The notes: generated by a model not told the origin, from the sequence alone. 64,000 nucleotides of DNA from Plantactinospora endophytica (GCF_016862915.1 NZ_BONW01000019.1:186001-250000); one strand, 5' to 3'. Shown: positions 48,899-57,455, numbered from the stretch's first letter. Made by a program: numbers and translations.

Positions 48899-50236
48899 TT
48901 GCCGCTGCTCGGCTTCGTCCTGCTGACCGGGGGCAACGCGTTCTTCGTCGCGGCCGAGTTCGCGCTGGTCACCGTCGACCGGGCAGAACTCGACCGGCGG
49001 ATCACCGGCGGCGACCGGCGGGCCGGTACGGTCCGCAAGGCGCTGCGCGAACTCTCCTTCCAACTTTCCGGCGCGCAGCTCGGCATCACCATCACCGCCC
49101 TGCTCACCGGCTATCTCGCCGAGCCGGCCCTGGCGAAGCTCTTCGCCCCGGTGCTCCGCCCGGTCGCCGGGGACGCCACCGGGCGGGTCACCCCGCTGCT
49201 GGCGCTGGCCCTGGCCACACTCCTCTCGATGCTCTTCGGCGAGCTGGTGCCGAAGAACGCCGCGCTGGCCCGGCCGATGCCGGTCGCGCTGGCCACCGCC
49301 GCGCCGATGCGTACCTTCTCCCGGGTCTTCGGCTGGCTGATCCGGGCGCTGAACAACTCGGCGAACTGGCTGGTCCGGCGACTCGGCGTCGAACCGCAGG
49401 AGGAGTTGGCCAGTGCCCGGTCACCGGAGGAACTCGGCCTGCTCGCGGCGATCTCGGCGCGGGCCGGTGCACTGCCCCGGGAGACCGCGATGCTGCTGCA
49501 ACGGACGATCCGGTTCGGCGACAAGCGGGCCGCCGAGGCGATGACGCCCCGGGTCGACGTGGTGGCGTTGCGGGCCACCGCCTCCGTCGCCGAACTGCTG
49601 GCGCTGGCCCAGCAGACCGGCCGGACCCGGTTCCCGGTCTACGAGGAGACCGTCGACCTGGTCACCGGAGTGGCCGGCGTCGTCGACGCGCTGGGCGTAC
49701 CGCCGAACCGGCGGGACTTCACGACGGTGGCGGCGGTGGCCCGGGAACCGGTGTACGTGCCGGAGAGCCTGGACCTGGACGGCGTACTCGCGGCGTTGCG
49801 GGCGGCCGGCGCCGACCTGGCGATCGTGGTCGACGAGTACGGCGGCACCGACGGGGTGGTGACCGTCGAGGACCTGGTGGAGGAGCTGGTCGGGGAGATC
49901 GCCGACGAGTTCGACCCGATCGTCGACGGGTCCGACGGATCCACTTCGGAGGACGTCGAGGAGAGCAGCCCGGTCGAGTTGACCGTGCCGGGCGGGGAAC
50001 GCACCGTGCTGCTCGACGGCGTGCTCCGCGCCGACGAGCTGGTCGAACAGGCCGGCTTCCGGCTGCCCGAGGGCCCGTACGAGACGTTGGCCGGGTTCCT
50101 GCTGGCCCGGCTCGGCCACATCCCGGTGGCCGGCGAGACCGTCGAGGAACAGGGCTTCGAGTTCACCGTGATCGAGGTGGTCCGGCACCGGATCGAGCAG
50201 GTCCGGGTGGTCCGGCCGGAGGAGGTCGGCGGGTGA
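48899..50236 (+). CDS. CNNM-domain / CBS hemolysin-like transporter, paralogue 1
   Basis: A 445-residue CNNM/HlyC/CorC family protein implicated in Mg2+/Co2+ homeostasis. TM domain (CNNM) 1-170 with FFVAAEFALVTVDR and GAQLGITITALLTGYLAEPA, then tandem CBS domains (about 190-310) with AMTPRVDVVALRA and IVVDEYGGTDGVVTVEDLVEELVGEI, and a CorC_HlyC C-terminal domain. The only normal start is this TTG. However, the preceding codons in the same frame (from ATC at 48872) read like the usual N terminus of this family, with GAGGTGA in front, so the true start may be upstream at a non-standard codon. Its stop overlaps the next gene. Confidence 0.9.
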   Translation: MPLLGFVLLTGGNAFFVAAEFALVTVDRAELDRRITGGDRRAGTVRKALRELSFQLSGAQLGITITALLTGYLAEPALAKLFAPVLRPVAGDATGRVTPLLALALATLLSMLFGELVPKNAALARPMPVALATAAPMRTFSRVFGWLIRALNNSANWLVRRLGVEPQEELASARSPEELGLLAAISARAGALPRETAMLLQRTIRFGDKRAAEAMTPRVDVVALRATASVAELLALAQQTGRTRFPVYEETVDLVTGVAGVVDALGVPPNRRDFTTVAAVAREPVYVPESLDLDGVLAALRAAGADLAIVVDEYGGTDGVVTVEDLVEELVGEIADEFDPIVDGSDGSTSEDVEESSPVELTVPGGERTVLLDGVLRADELVEQAGFRLPEGPYETLAGFLLARLGHIPVAGETVEEQGFEFTVIEVVRHRIEQVRVVRPEEVGG

Positions 50237-51276
50237 ACCTGCTGATCACCCTGGGGCTGCTGCTCGGCAACGCCTTCTTCGTGGGCAGCGAGTTCGCGCT
50301 GATCGCGTCCCGGCGTACGGTGCTGGAGCCGCTGGCGGCCGGGTCGCAGCGGGCCCGCTGGGCGCTGTCGGCGATGAACCAGATCCCGCTGATGATCGCG
50401 GGCGCCCAGCTCGGCATCACCATCTGCTCGCTCGGCCTCGGCGCGATCGCCGAGCCGGCCCTGGCGCACCTGCTGGAGGAGCCCTTCCACGACCTGGGAC
50501 TGCCGGACCGGGCGGTGCACCCGGTCGCCTTCGTGATCGCGCTCGGCGTGGTGGTCTTCCTGCACACGGTGATCGGCGAGATGGTCCCGAAGAACATCAC
50601 CCTGGCCGGCCCGGAGCCGTCCGCGCTCTGGCTCGGGCCGGCGATGCTGGCCTTCTGCGTGGCGACCAAGCCGCTGCTGCTGGCGATGAAGTGGGCGTCG
50701 GCCCGGATCCTCGGGCTGTGGCGGATCGAGGCCGCCGACGCGGTGAAGACGGTCTTCACCGCCGAGGAGTTGGCCGGTCTGGTCTCGCAGGCGCGTACCG
50801 AGGGGTTGCTCGGCTCCGAGGAGCACGCCCGGATCACCGGCGCGCTGGCGCTGAACCGGCGTACCGCCGGAGACGCGCTGCGGCCCTGGGCCACCGTCAC
50901 CACCGTGGCCGAGGACGTCTCTCCGGCCTCGCTGGAGGTGCTGGCGACCCGTACCGGCCGGTCCCGGTTCCCGGTGGTGCAGCGGTCCACCCGCCGGGTG
51001 CTCGGCTTCGTGCACGTCAAGGACGTCCTCGGATATTCCGGGGCGGCCCGGCGGGCGCCGGTGCCGGCCGAACTGCTCCGGCCGCTGGCCGTGGTGCCGC
51101 CGGACCGCAGCCTCGCCGACCTGCTGCTGTCGATGCGCCGGGAGCGCCGGCACATGGTGCTGGTCAGCGACGGGCGGGTGCCGATGGGCGTGGTCACCCT
51201 GGACGACGTGCTCACCGCCGTCGTCGGGGCGGCCACCGACCCCACCGGCACCGGCCCGCAACCCGCGCCGGCCTGA
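50233..51276 (+). CDS. CNNM-domain / CBS transporter, paralogue 2
   Basis: A 347-residue CNNM-family protein, paralogue of the previous gene. CNNM domain 1-150 with FFVGSEFALIASRR and GAQLGITICSLGLGAIAEPA, TM helices about 3-22, 55-80, 95-115 and 125-145; then a CBS pair (about 170-330). The CorC_HlyC domain is missing, so it is the shorter partner. GTG overlaps the upstream stop (GTGA), so the two proteins are probably made together and may form a heteromer. Paired CNNM genes of unequal length are common in actinobacteria. Role in metal export or sensing is inferred from the family. Confidence 0.93.
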   Translation: MNLLITLGLLLGNAFFVGSEFALIASRRTVLEPLAAGSQRARWALSAMNQIPLMIAGAQLGITICSLGLGAIAEPALAHLLEEPFHDLGLPDRAVHPVAFVIALGVVVFLHTVIGEMVPKNITLAGPEPSALWLGPAMLAFCVATKPLLLAMKWASARILGLWRIEAADAVKTVFTAEELAGLVSQARTEGLLGSEEHARITGALALNRRTAGDALRPWATVTTVAEDVSPASLEVLATRTGRSRFPVVQRSTRRVLGFVHVKDVLGYSGAARRAPVPAELLRPLAVVPPDRSLADLLLSMRRERRHMVLVSDGRVPMGVVTLDDVLTAVVGAATDPTGTGPQPAPA

Positions 51277-51304
51277 CCTCTCCCGGACCGGCCGCTGCCG
51301 CTGT

Positions 51305-51373
51305 TGCTCCCGTCGCCGTCAGCTCGGCGAGGCGCCGCCCGCTATCGCGGTGCGCCGATCGGCGACGGGAGCA
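51305..51373. terminator. Long-spaced inverted repeat at the amidase 3' end
   Basis: TGCTCCCGTCGCCG (51305-51318) is repeated in inverted orientation at 51360-51373 with a 41-base loop. The right arm is inside the last codons of the amidase gene, so it may act as a terminator for the convergent CNNM and amidase genes. Confidence 0.5.
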
Positions 51374-53327
51374 GGAGTACGTCGTCGGCGTTCACGAACA
51401 TGATCCGGTGGCCGAACTGGATCTGGACGTACCGCAGGTCGCCCCGGATCACCGTCCAGTCCCCGGGTGAGGTGCCGGCGAAGGTGGTGGCCCGGTAGTA
51501 CTCGCTGGGCAGCACGTTGCCGACGGCGTACCGCTGGCCGGCGGCGAGGGTGTACTGCAACGGCGTGACCGCCTGCACCGGTACGCCGGCCGGGTAGGCG
51601 TCCGCCTCCGGGTACGCCCTGCCGTACACCGGGATCGTCGCCCGGCCCGGCTTCGGCGTCGCGACCAGCCCGACCGTCCACTTCGCCGTGGGGTTGCCCC
51701 TCGGGTTGTGGAACCACGCCTTCTGCCCGAGATACCAGATCGCGGTCCAGTCGCCCTGCCGACCGGCGAGCGCGTACGTCTGCCCGGCCGACGCCCGCGC
51801 CCCGTGGTCGGAGATGTGCATCGTGTTCGGGGTACCGTCCGGGCGCAGTGCGATGTCGTTGACCAGCGGCGCGTCGGCGGCCGGTGCGCTGCGCAGGATC
51901 ACCGAGGAGGAGCCGCGCGCCGGGCAGGGCACCCCGGCGGTCTCGCAGCCGGTGAAGGCCGGTCGGTTGGTGACGAAATCCGGGGCGATGGTGACCAGTC
52001 CGGCGGCCGGCAGGCCGATCCCCCGGAACGGTGCCCTGAGCAGGTCGAAGTAGTGCGACCAGTTCCAGTACGGCCCCGGGTCCCAGTGCATGCCGCGCAC
52101 GTTCGCCGGCAGGATGCCGGGGACGTTGTCGTGCCCGATGATGTGGTTGCGGTCGAGCGGGATGTCGTACCGGTCGGCGAGGTAGCGGACCAGCTTGGCC
52201 GAGGTCCGGTACATCGCCTCGGTGTACCAGGTGCCCTGGGCGGCGAAGCCCTCGTGTTCGAGGCCGATCGCCTTGGCGTTGACGTACCAGTTGCCGGCGT
52301 GCCAGGCGACGTCCTTGCCCCTGACGTGCTGCGCGATGTGCCCGTCCGCCGAGCGGAGCGTGTACTGCCAGCTCACGTAGGTCGGGTCCTGCACCAGCCG
52401 CAGCGTGGTGTCGTAGCTGCCCTCGGTGTCGTGGATGACGATGTACTCGATCTTCTGCCGGCCGGGTCGGTCGGAGAGGTCGTGGTTGCCGTAGTCGCCG
52501 TCCCCGAACGCCTGGTAGGGCGCCGGAATCCACTCGCAGGAGATGTCGCGCGGGCACTCCAGCCCGTCCGGGCGGGGCTTGCCGGGCAGGCCGAGCCGGT
52601 CCAGCCAGGAGCGCTGCGGGGCGATTCCGGGATGACCGGCGAGGGCGATCCGGTGGCCGTCGTCGGTGGTCCGGGCGGCGCCTTCGGCGATGGTCCGGTA
52701 CACCTCGTCGGCGAAGGCCGCGGCGGCGTCGGCGCGGTCGCTGCCGGCGTACCGGGCCACCGCGCCGTACCAGGTCGCCGGGTCGCTGGCCCGGCCCGTC
52801 GGCCCGGCCAACTCCTGCTGGTACGAAGCGAGCAGCGCCGCACCGCCCCGGATGTTCGCGGCCGGCTCGGCGCGGAGCACCCGCTCGTCGATCCCGGTCA
52901 GCGTGGCGGCGGCGTCGAGGGTCTGCCCGCCCGGCTGCGGGTCGGCGGTCCGCTCGACCGCTGGTCCGTCAGGAGTGGTCGGGCGGGCGGGGCGGGCCGG
53001 GTCACCGCGCCGGTCCTCGCCGTGCTCGGGGTGCTCGGACGGCTCGGCGGCCAGCCCGGCGACGTCGGTGAGGTGCATCGGGCCGTACCCGCCGCTGGTG
53101 CTCGGCGTGCCGGTGTTCGTGTCCCAGCGAGATTCCAGATAGGAGACGCCGAGCAGCACGCTGTCGGGTACGCCGAACTCGGCGGCTGCGGCGGCGTACT
53201 CGGATTGCCGGTCCTGCGGGCTGGGGACGGCGGCCGGCGCGGGACCGGCCGGCAGCAGCGCGGCGGCGCCGACCACGGCGGTACCGAGCGCGATTCGCCT
53301 GCTCAGCGGCGTTCTTGTGGGAAGCAT
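51342..53327 (-). CDS. Secreted N-acetylmuramoyl-L-alanine amidase with lytic-transglycosylase-like part
   Basis: A 661-residue secreted protein. Signal peptide about 1-33 with SRRIALG (twin-Arg-like), then a region (about 40-215) resembling a lytic transglycosylase/goose-lysozyme-like fold (GVSYLESRWD, NIRGGAALLASYQ, YGAVARYAG), split by an acidic, Pro-rich insert. Residues about 290-440 are an Amidase_2/PGRP domain: zinc ligands in VIHDTEG, His in the middle (VAWHAGN) and GHDNVPG near 400. A 200-residue C-terminal domain follows. Amidases cleave the stem peptide from glycan. It is transcribed divergently from the riboswitch-controlled NlpC/P60 gene, so the two wall hydrolases share a regulatory region. 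Confidence 0.88.
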   Translation of the reverse strand: MLPTRTPLSRRIALGTAVVGAAALLPAGPAPAAVPSPQDRQSEYAAAAAEFGVPDSVLLGVSYLESRWDTNTGTPSTSGGYGPMHLTDVAGLAAEPSEHPEHGEDRRGDPARPARPTTPDGPAVERTADPQPGGQTLDAAATLTGIDERVLRAEPAANIRGGAALLASYQQELAGPTGRASDPATWYGAVARYAGSDRADAAAAFADEVYRTIAEGAARTTDDGHRIALAGHPGIAPQRSWLDRLGLPGKPRPDGLECPRDISCEWIPAPYQAFGDGDYGNHDLSDRPGRQKIEYIVIHDTEGSYDTTLRLVQDPTYVSWQYTLRSADGHIAQHVRGKDVAWHAGNWYVNAKAIGLEHEGFAAQGTWYTEAMYRTSAKLVRYLADRYDIPLDRNHIIGHDNVPGILPANVRGMHWDPGPYWNWSHYFDLLRAPFRGIGLPAAGLVTIAPDFVTNRPAFTGCETAGVPCPARGSSSVILRSAPAADAPLVNDIALRPDGTPNTMHISDHGARASAGQTYALAGRQGDWTAIWYLGQKAWFHNPRGNPTAKWTVGLVATPKPGRATIPVYGRAYPEADAYPAGVPVQAVTPLQYTLAAGQRYAVGNVLPSEYYRATTFAGTSPGDWTVIRGDLRYVQIQFGHRIMFVNADDVLLLPSPIGAPR

Positions 53328-53757
53328 CGAACCTCCATCAGCCGGGGGTGGGCTTGAAGATCACCCTCCACCCGGGACCCTCGATGGTCAATACCTGACG
53401 GCGAAGCTCGTCACTATGTAGAAATCTTTCACCAATACCGAGCGTGTCCAAAGGCTTCCGTGCGGGGTTCGAATGGCTCCCACAATCAGCGACCGGCTCG
53501 ACACGTAACGAATCGACTCAGATCACGGGTTGCGTTTGGATAACACCCTTCTCTAGTGTTGGGGACCGTCGAGCCGACGGCAGGCCGCCTAGCCGGGCGG
53601 CGACGTCTCGACACCGCCGAATCGTCACACAGAGCGAACCGGGAACCCGAGCACCATGGGGTGAATCCGCGCTTCATGCGGTAGGGCGACAATCTTCCCG
53701 CCCGAACCCGTCAGCTAACCCGGTAGGCGGGCTACGGAAGAAGGAGTACGGACCCCG
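53328..53757. other. 430-base divergent regulatory region
   Basis: Between the amidase and NlpC/P60 genes. The right part is the c-di-AMP riboswitch. The left part contains AACAC-N9-GTGTT around 53539-53557 and TTGCGT/TCTAGTGT promoter-like hexamers. I see no gene. Confidence 0.6.
53613..53740 (+). promoter_or_regulatory. ydaO/yuaA-type c-di-AMP riboswitch
   Basis: The segment contains the conserved core of the c-di-AMP riboswitch in the right order: CCGGGAACCCGAG, GGGGTGAATCC, GGTAGGG, CTTCCCGCCCGAACCCGTCAG, CTAACCCGGTAGGCG and GGAAG. The family is known upstream of wall hydrolases in actinobacteria, as here. The ribosome site AAGGAG overlaps or abuts its 3' end and no terminator is visible, so translation control is the probable mode; c-di-AMP is expected to turn the hydrolase off. 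Confidence 0.92.
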
Positions 53758-54798
53758 GTGGCTCCCCCTGCCCCACCGCGGTCGCCATCCCTCCGGTCGG
53801 CACCTGCCGACGCCGGGACCGCGAAACCGCGCCCTCGAAGGTCCATTCTCGCCATCGCGCTCACCGCCCTGGCCAGCGCCGCCGTGCTGTTCACCGGCAC
53901 GACGCCGGCGCTCGCCGAGCCGACCGTGGCCGAGATCGAAGCGCAGATCGACACCGCCTGGCGCAAGCTGGAGCCGGTGGTCGAGAAGCACAACGCCACA
54001 CGGACGGATCTGGCCGCCAAGAAGAAGCAGGCCGCCACCCTGCAGAAGAAGATCGCTCCGCTCCAGTCGCAGATCGACGCGGCGATGAACCGGGTGAGCG
54101 ACTTCGCGGTCCAGGCGTACAAGGGTGACAAGGCCTCGGCGCTCAACGCCATGCTCACCTCGAAGTCGCCGGCCGCACTGGTCGGTCAGCTCTCGGTGCT
54201 CGACCAGTTCGCGCGCCAGCAGCAGCGCGAGGTGCAGGCGGTCGTCGACCTCAAGGACAAGTACGCCTCGCAGAAGGCTCCGCTGGACCGGCTGGTCACC
54301 CAGTTGACCAAGACCGAGGCGGAACTGGCCGCGAAGAAGGAGGAGATCGACGCCGAGGTCGACAAGCTCCAGAAGCTGCGGATCCAGGCGTACGGGAACG
54401 GCTCCGCCGGCCCGCTCCGCCCCGCACCCTGCCCGGACACCTACCCCGGCGGCCCGTCCGGCCAAGCGGTCAAGTTCGCCTGCGCCCAGATCGGCAAGCC
54501 GTACAAGTGGGGTGCCGAAGGCCCCGGCTCGTACGACTGCTCCGGCCTGACCCTGGCCGCCTGGGCCAAGGGCGGCGTGTCGCTGGCGCACAACGCCCGG
54601 GCGCAGCGCGGGCAGACCAAGTCGATCAGCCGCTCCCAGCTACGCCCCGGTGACCTGGTCTTCTACTACGCCGACCTCAGCCACGTCGGCATGTACGTCG
54701 GCGGCGGCTGGATCGTGCACGCCTCCCGGGCCGGCGAACCGGTGAAGATGAAGCGGATGGACGACGGCCAGATCCACAGCTTCGGCAGACCGGGCTGA
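53758..54798 (+). CDS. NlpC/P60 cell-wall endopeptidase (RipA-like)
   Basis: A 346-residue secreted peptidoglycan hydrolase. Signal peptide about 29-53; a coiled-coil domain about 55-215 (alternating Lys/Gln/Ala, as in RipA/RipB-like proteins); and an NlpC/P60 domain about 231-346 with Cys261 (YDCSGL), His309 (LSHVGMYVG) and His321 (IVHASR) as the catalytic set. It cleaves D-Glu to meso-DAP peptide bonds during cell separation. The start is the GTG 12 bases after AAGGAG; the leader holds the c-di-AMP riboswitch. The gene is followed by a perfect terminator and is monocistronic. Confidence 0.95.
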   Translation: MAPPAPPRSPSLRSAPADAGTAKPRPRRSILAIALTALASAAVLFTGTTPALAEPTVAEIEAQIDTAWRKLEPVVEKHNATRTDLAAKKKQAATLQKKIAPLQSQIDAAMNRVSDFAVQAYKGDKASALNAMLTSKSPAALVGQLSVLDQFARQQQREVQAVVDLKDKYASQKAPLDRLVTQLTKTEAELAAKKEEIDAEVDKLQKLRIQAYGNGSAGPLRPAPCPDTYPGGPSGQAVKFACAQIGKPYKWGAEGPGSYDCSGLTLAAWAKGGVSLAHNARAQRGQTKSISRSQLRPGDLVFYYADLSHVGMYVGGGWIVHASRAGEPVKMKRMDDGQIHSFGRPG

Positions 54799-54818
54799 CG
54801 TCTCCACCTCGACCTGAC

Positions 54819-54863
54819 AACGGTAGAACCCCCGTCGCAGCCTGCGGCGGGGGTTCTACCGTT
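54819..54863 (+). terminator. Terminator after NlpC/P60
   Basis: A 20-bp stem (AACGGTAGAACCCCCGTCGC with its complement) with one G-T pair and a five-base loop, followed by TTTCGG. The strongest hairpin in the window. Confidence 0.9.
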
Positions 54864-54918
54864 TCGGTCCTGTCGTTCGGTCGTGTCGGGTGCTGTTGCG
54901 GCGTTGTCGGCCGAGGTG

Positions 54919-55497
54919 TCAGCGGGTCGGCCAGGTGCGCCAGTTCTGCCAGGAACGGCTCGGGGTGGGGCCGCGCTGCCCCTGGTAGCGCGAGCCGTAG
55001 ACGGCCGACCCGTACGGGTGCGCGGACGGGGACGAGAGCCGGAAGATGCAGAGCTGGCCGATCTTCATCCCGGGCCAGAGCCGGATCGGCAGGTTGGCCA
55101 CGTTCGACAGTTCCAGCGTGACGTGCCCGGAGAACCCGGGGTCGATGAAGCCCGCGGTCGAGTGGGTCAGCAGCCCGAGCCGGCCGAGACTCGACTTGCC
55201 TTCGAGCCGGCCGGCGAGCTGGTCGCCGAGGGAGATCACCTCAAGGGTGGAGGCGAGCACGAACTCACCCGGGTGCAGCACGAACGGCTCGCCGTCCGGC
55301 ACGTCGACCAGCGAGGTCAGCTCGTCCTGCTGCACCGCCGGGTCGATGTGCGTGTAGAGGTGGTTGTTGAAGACCCGGAACAGCCGGTCCAGGCGTACGT
55401 CGATGCTCGACGGCTGCACCAGCGCGGGCTCGAACGGCTCCAGCGCGAGCGTGCCCGCCTTGATCTCGATCACTAGGTCGTGGTCGGAGAGCAGCAC
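54919..55497 (-). CDS. dcd: dCTP deaminase, dUMP-forming type
   Basis: A 192-residue homotrimeric nucleotide enzyme of the dUTPase superfamily, turning dCTP into dUTP, or directly into dUMP in the bifunctional actinobacterial type. Landmarks: [18 protein letters not shown] near residue 28, the Mg/nucleotide loops [25 protein letters not shown] near 98, and [10 protein letters not shown]; the C terminus [10 protein letters not shown] completes the active site. It contributes to dTTP supply and DNA quality. Divergent from the PPOX gene across 100 bases containing a perfect SOS box. Confidence 0.95.
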   Translation of the reverse strand: MLLSDHDLVIEIKAGTLALEPFEPALVQPSSIDVRLDRLFRVFNNHLYTHIDPAVQQDELTSLVDVPDGEPFVLHPGEFVLASTLEVISLGDQLAGRLEGKSSLGRLGLLTHSTAGFIDPGFSGHVTLELSNVANLPIRLWPGMKIGQLCIFRLSSPSAHPYGSAVYGSRYQGQRGPTPSRSWQNWRTWPTR

Positions 55498-55569
55498 CGG
55501 ACAACCTTAGCGAGTCGCGCGAAGTCGACTGGCCGCGACCTCGCCGATCGGTGGGATCGGGGTAGGTGA

Positions 55570-55591
55570 TCGAACATGTGTTCGATAGAAT
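55570..55591 (+). promoter_or_regulatory. LexA SOS box overlapping a leaderless promoter
   Basis: TCGAACATGTGTTCGA (55570-55585) fits the actinobacterial/Gram-positive SOS consensus TCGAAC-N4-GTTCGA exactly. It is directly followed by TAGAAT (55586-55591), a -10 element seven bases before the ATG of the PPOX gene, so LexA would block a leaderless promoter. The dcd gene lies 72 bases away on the other strand. Confidence 0.85.
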
Positions 55592-55597
55592 GTACCC

Positions 55598-56167
55598 ATG
55601 GCATCCTGGTCCGAATTCGCCTCCGACGAGCCCCGCCTCGCCGACGCGATCCGCGTCCTCATCCAGCAGTACGGTCCGGGTCTCGGCTACCTGGCGACCG
55701 TGCGCGCCGACGGTGGGCCGCGTGTGCACCCGGTGTCCCCGGTCATCACCGACGAGGGACTCTTCTGTTTCGTCGTCGACTCACCGAAACGCCGCGACCT
55801 CGAACGGGACGGGCGCTACGCGCTGCACTCGTTCCCGCCGGAGGACAGTGACGACGAGGCGTACGTCGCCGGCCGCGCCCGGCCGGTGACCGACCAGGCG
55901 CGGGTGGACCGGTTGGCCGGCAACCTGCGGGCGGCCCCGCAGGTCGACTGGCGGCTCTTCGAGTTCACCGTCGACGTGGCGATGGTGGCCCGGCACGGCA
56001 GCAACGGGGCCACCCCGCTCGCCGCCGGAGACCGCTCCGAACGCCCCGCCGTCCAGGTCTGGCTCGACCCGGCCGGCGCCGTGACCGGCAACGGACCCAC
56101 CGCCGCCGCGCCGAAGCGGCGCGGCCGGCGGCGGGCCGTCGCAGAGGAACCCGTCCCGACGCCCTGA
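55598..56167 (+). CDS. Pyridoxamine 5'-phosphate oxidase-like flavin/F420 protein
   Basis: A 189-residue split-barrel protein of the PPOX (FMN- or F420-binding) superfamily. Family marks: LATVRADGGPRVHPVSPV near residue 33, LFCFVVDSPKRRDLERDGRYALHSF near 55 and a beta-rich remainder (VYVAGRARPV). The last 25 residues are basic and disordered. A leaderless start is suggested because TAGAAT lies seven bases upstream. Its promoter is touched by a perfect LexA box, so the gene should be induced by DNA damage; members of this group can be cofactor-dependent reductases/oxidases, but the substrate is unknown. Confidence 0.88.
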   Translation: MASWSEFASDEPRLADAIRVLIQQYGPGLGYLATVRADGGPRVHPVSPVITDEGLFCFVVDSPKRRDLERDGRYALHSFPPEDSDDEAYVAGRARPVTDQARVDRLAGNLRAAPQVDWRLFEFTVDVAMVARHGSNGATPLAAGDRSERPAVQVWLDPAGAVTGNGPTAAAPKRRGRRRAVAEEPVPTP

Positions 56168-56168
56168 C

Positions 56169-57167
56169 CTACAGCTCGCGGAAAGCCTTCCACGCCTTGA
56201 CCATCCGGAACATCTGACCGTACGTGAACTCGTACATGCAGGTGTCGACCGAATAGTTCATGAAGTTGTGGATCGGGTCGAGGCCCGACTGCGTCGTGCA
56301 CGAGTCCCGTCGCTCCGGGCAGCCGAACGCCGGCTCCGCCTCGGCGGGCGTGTCGAAGACGTGGTCGCCTCGGCCCGCACAACCCTCCTGGAAGGTGTGG
56401 TAGAGGTTCAGCCAGTGCCCGATCTCGTGCGTGGCGGTGTCACCCGCGTTGTACGGCGTCGCCGTCCCGCCCGGCAACGACTCGGCGAGCACCACCACCC
56501 CGTCGTACGGGTCGAGGTTCGGTTTCGGAAAGGTGGCCCAGCCGAGCAGTTGGTCCTCCAGCAGTCCGGTGTAGACGTTCAGAGTGTTCTTGTCGCCGAC
56601 CCGCAGCGCACGCTTCATCTGCGCCTCCGCCGGGCTCTCCGGCACGATCGGATACCAGGCCGGATTGACCACCCGGTTCACCTTCTTCAACCTGAAGTGG
56701 AACGGCGTCCAGGCCCCGCCGGTACGCCCGCCGAACGATTCGTTCAGCACCTTCAGTTGCGCCTTGATCAGGGACAACGGGATGTCCCCGTCGGCCCGGG
56801 TCCGCTTCTCGGCGATGACGTGGAACACCACGTCGACGGTGATCCTGATTCTCAGCTGTACGCCCAGCGGCGCCACCCCGACCCGTCGCGCGTACGCCGA
56901 GTCGACCGCGCGGTCGAGGGCGGCGGCCTGGGTCGCGGTGAGTTCGTTCGGTTCGGCTGTGTGCGGGGCACCCGGTCTCACCTTGCTGGTTGGCCTCGTC
57001 CTGGCGTTCTGGGGGTCTTCGACGGGTTCGGCGCAGCCCGCCGGGCCGGGATCGGTCGAGTCCGGCGGCGCCGCGACCACCGGGCTGGGTCCGAGCAGCA
57101 GGACGAGAAGAACACTCGCCACGCCGGTCCAACGCGACGACCACCAGCGCCGTGCACGGAACGCCAT
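56169..57167 (-). CDS. Secreted M43-type zinc metalloprotease (pappalysin-like)
   Basis: A 332-residue secreted protease. Signal peptide about 1-32 (VASVLLVLLLGPSPVVAA), propeptide-like region to about 95, catalytic domain with THEIGHWLNLYH: His247, Glu248, His251 and His257 (HExxHxxGxxH-type zinc site) and a Met-turn at Met303 (FMNYS). Conserved Cys pairs after the active site (EGCAGRGDH, FGCPERRDSC, DTCMYEF) suggest disulfides. Family M43 (cytophagalysin, pappalysin, ulilysin) cleaves extracellular proteins. It is convergent with the PPOX gene, with one base between the stops. Confidence 0.93.
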   Translation of the reverse strand: MAFRARRWWSSRWTGVASVLLVLLLGPSPVVAAPPDSTDPGPAGCAEPVEDPQNARTRPTSKVRPGAPHTAEPNELTATQAAALDRAVDSAYARRVGVAPLGVQLRIRITVDVVFHVIAEKRTRADGDIPLSLIKAQLKVLNESFGGRTGGAWTPFHFRLKKVNRVVNPAWYPIVPESPAEAQMKRALRVGDKNTLNVYTGLLEDQLLGWATFPKPNLDPYDGVVVLAESLPGGTATPYNAGDTATHEIGHWLNLYHTFQEGCAGRGDHVFDTPAEAEPAFGCPERRDSCTTQSGLDPIHNFMNYSVDTCMYEFTYGQMFRMVKAWKAFREL

Positions 57168-57378
57168 TACCTCACCCTTGCCTTCGAAGAGTGGCTATGC
57201 GATGACACAGAGCCATAGTTGCAGGTGGGGCGGACGTTACTCGTTGCCGCTGCTGATGCAAACGACGCGGTACGGCGTGGTTCGCGACCGATCCGAGCGG
57301 GTGACAGAGCGCGCGGAGCCGTACGGAGGGGAGGGTGAGTGCATGATCGGACCCGACCAGGTACAGTGGGGTCCGCTC

Positions 57379-57452
57379 GCGGGTGTAGTTCAATGGCAGA
57401 ACATCAGCTTCCCAAGCTGACAGTGCGGGTTCGATTCCCGTCACCCGCTCCA
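57379..57452 (+). tRNA. tRNA-Gly (anticodon CCC), integration site of the AICE
   Basis: Cloverleaf: acceptor GCGGGTG pairs with CACCCGC; D arm with GTTCAATGGCAGAAC; anticodon stem TCAGC/GCTGA with loop TTCCCAA (anticodon CCC); T arm GCGGGTTCGATTCCCGT. CCA is encoded at the 3' end. The int gene of a mobile element begins its 3' end 90 bases downstream in the opposite direction, the normal picture for site-specific integration into the 3' part of a tRNA. Confidence 0.95.
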
Positions 57453-57455
57453 ACC

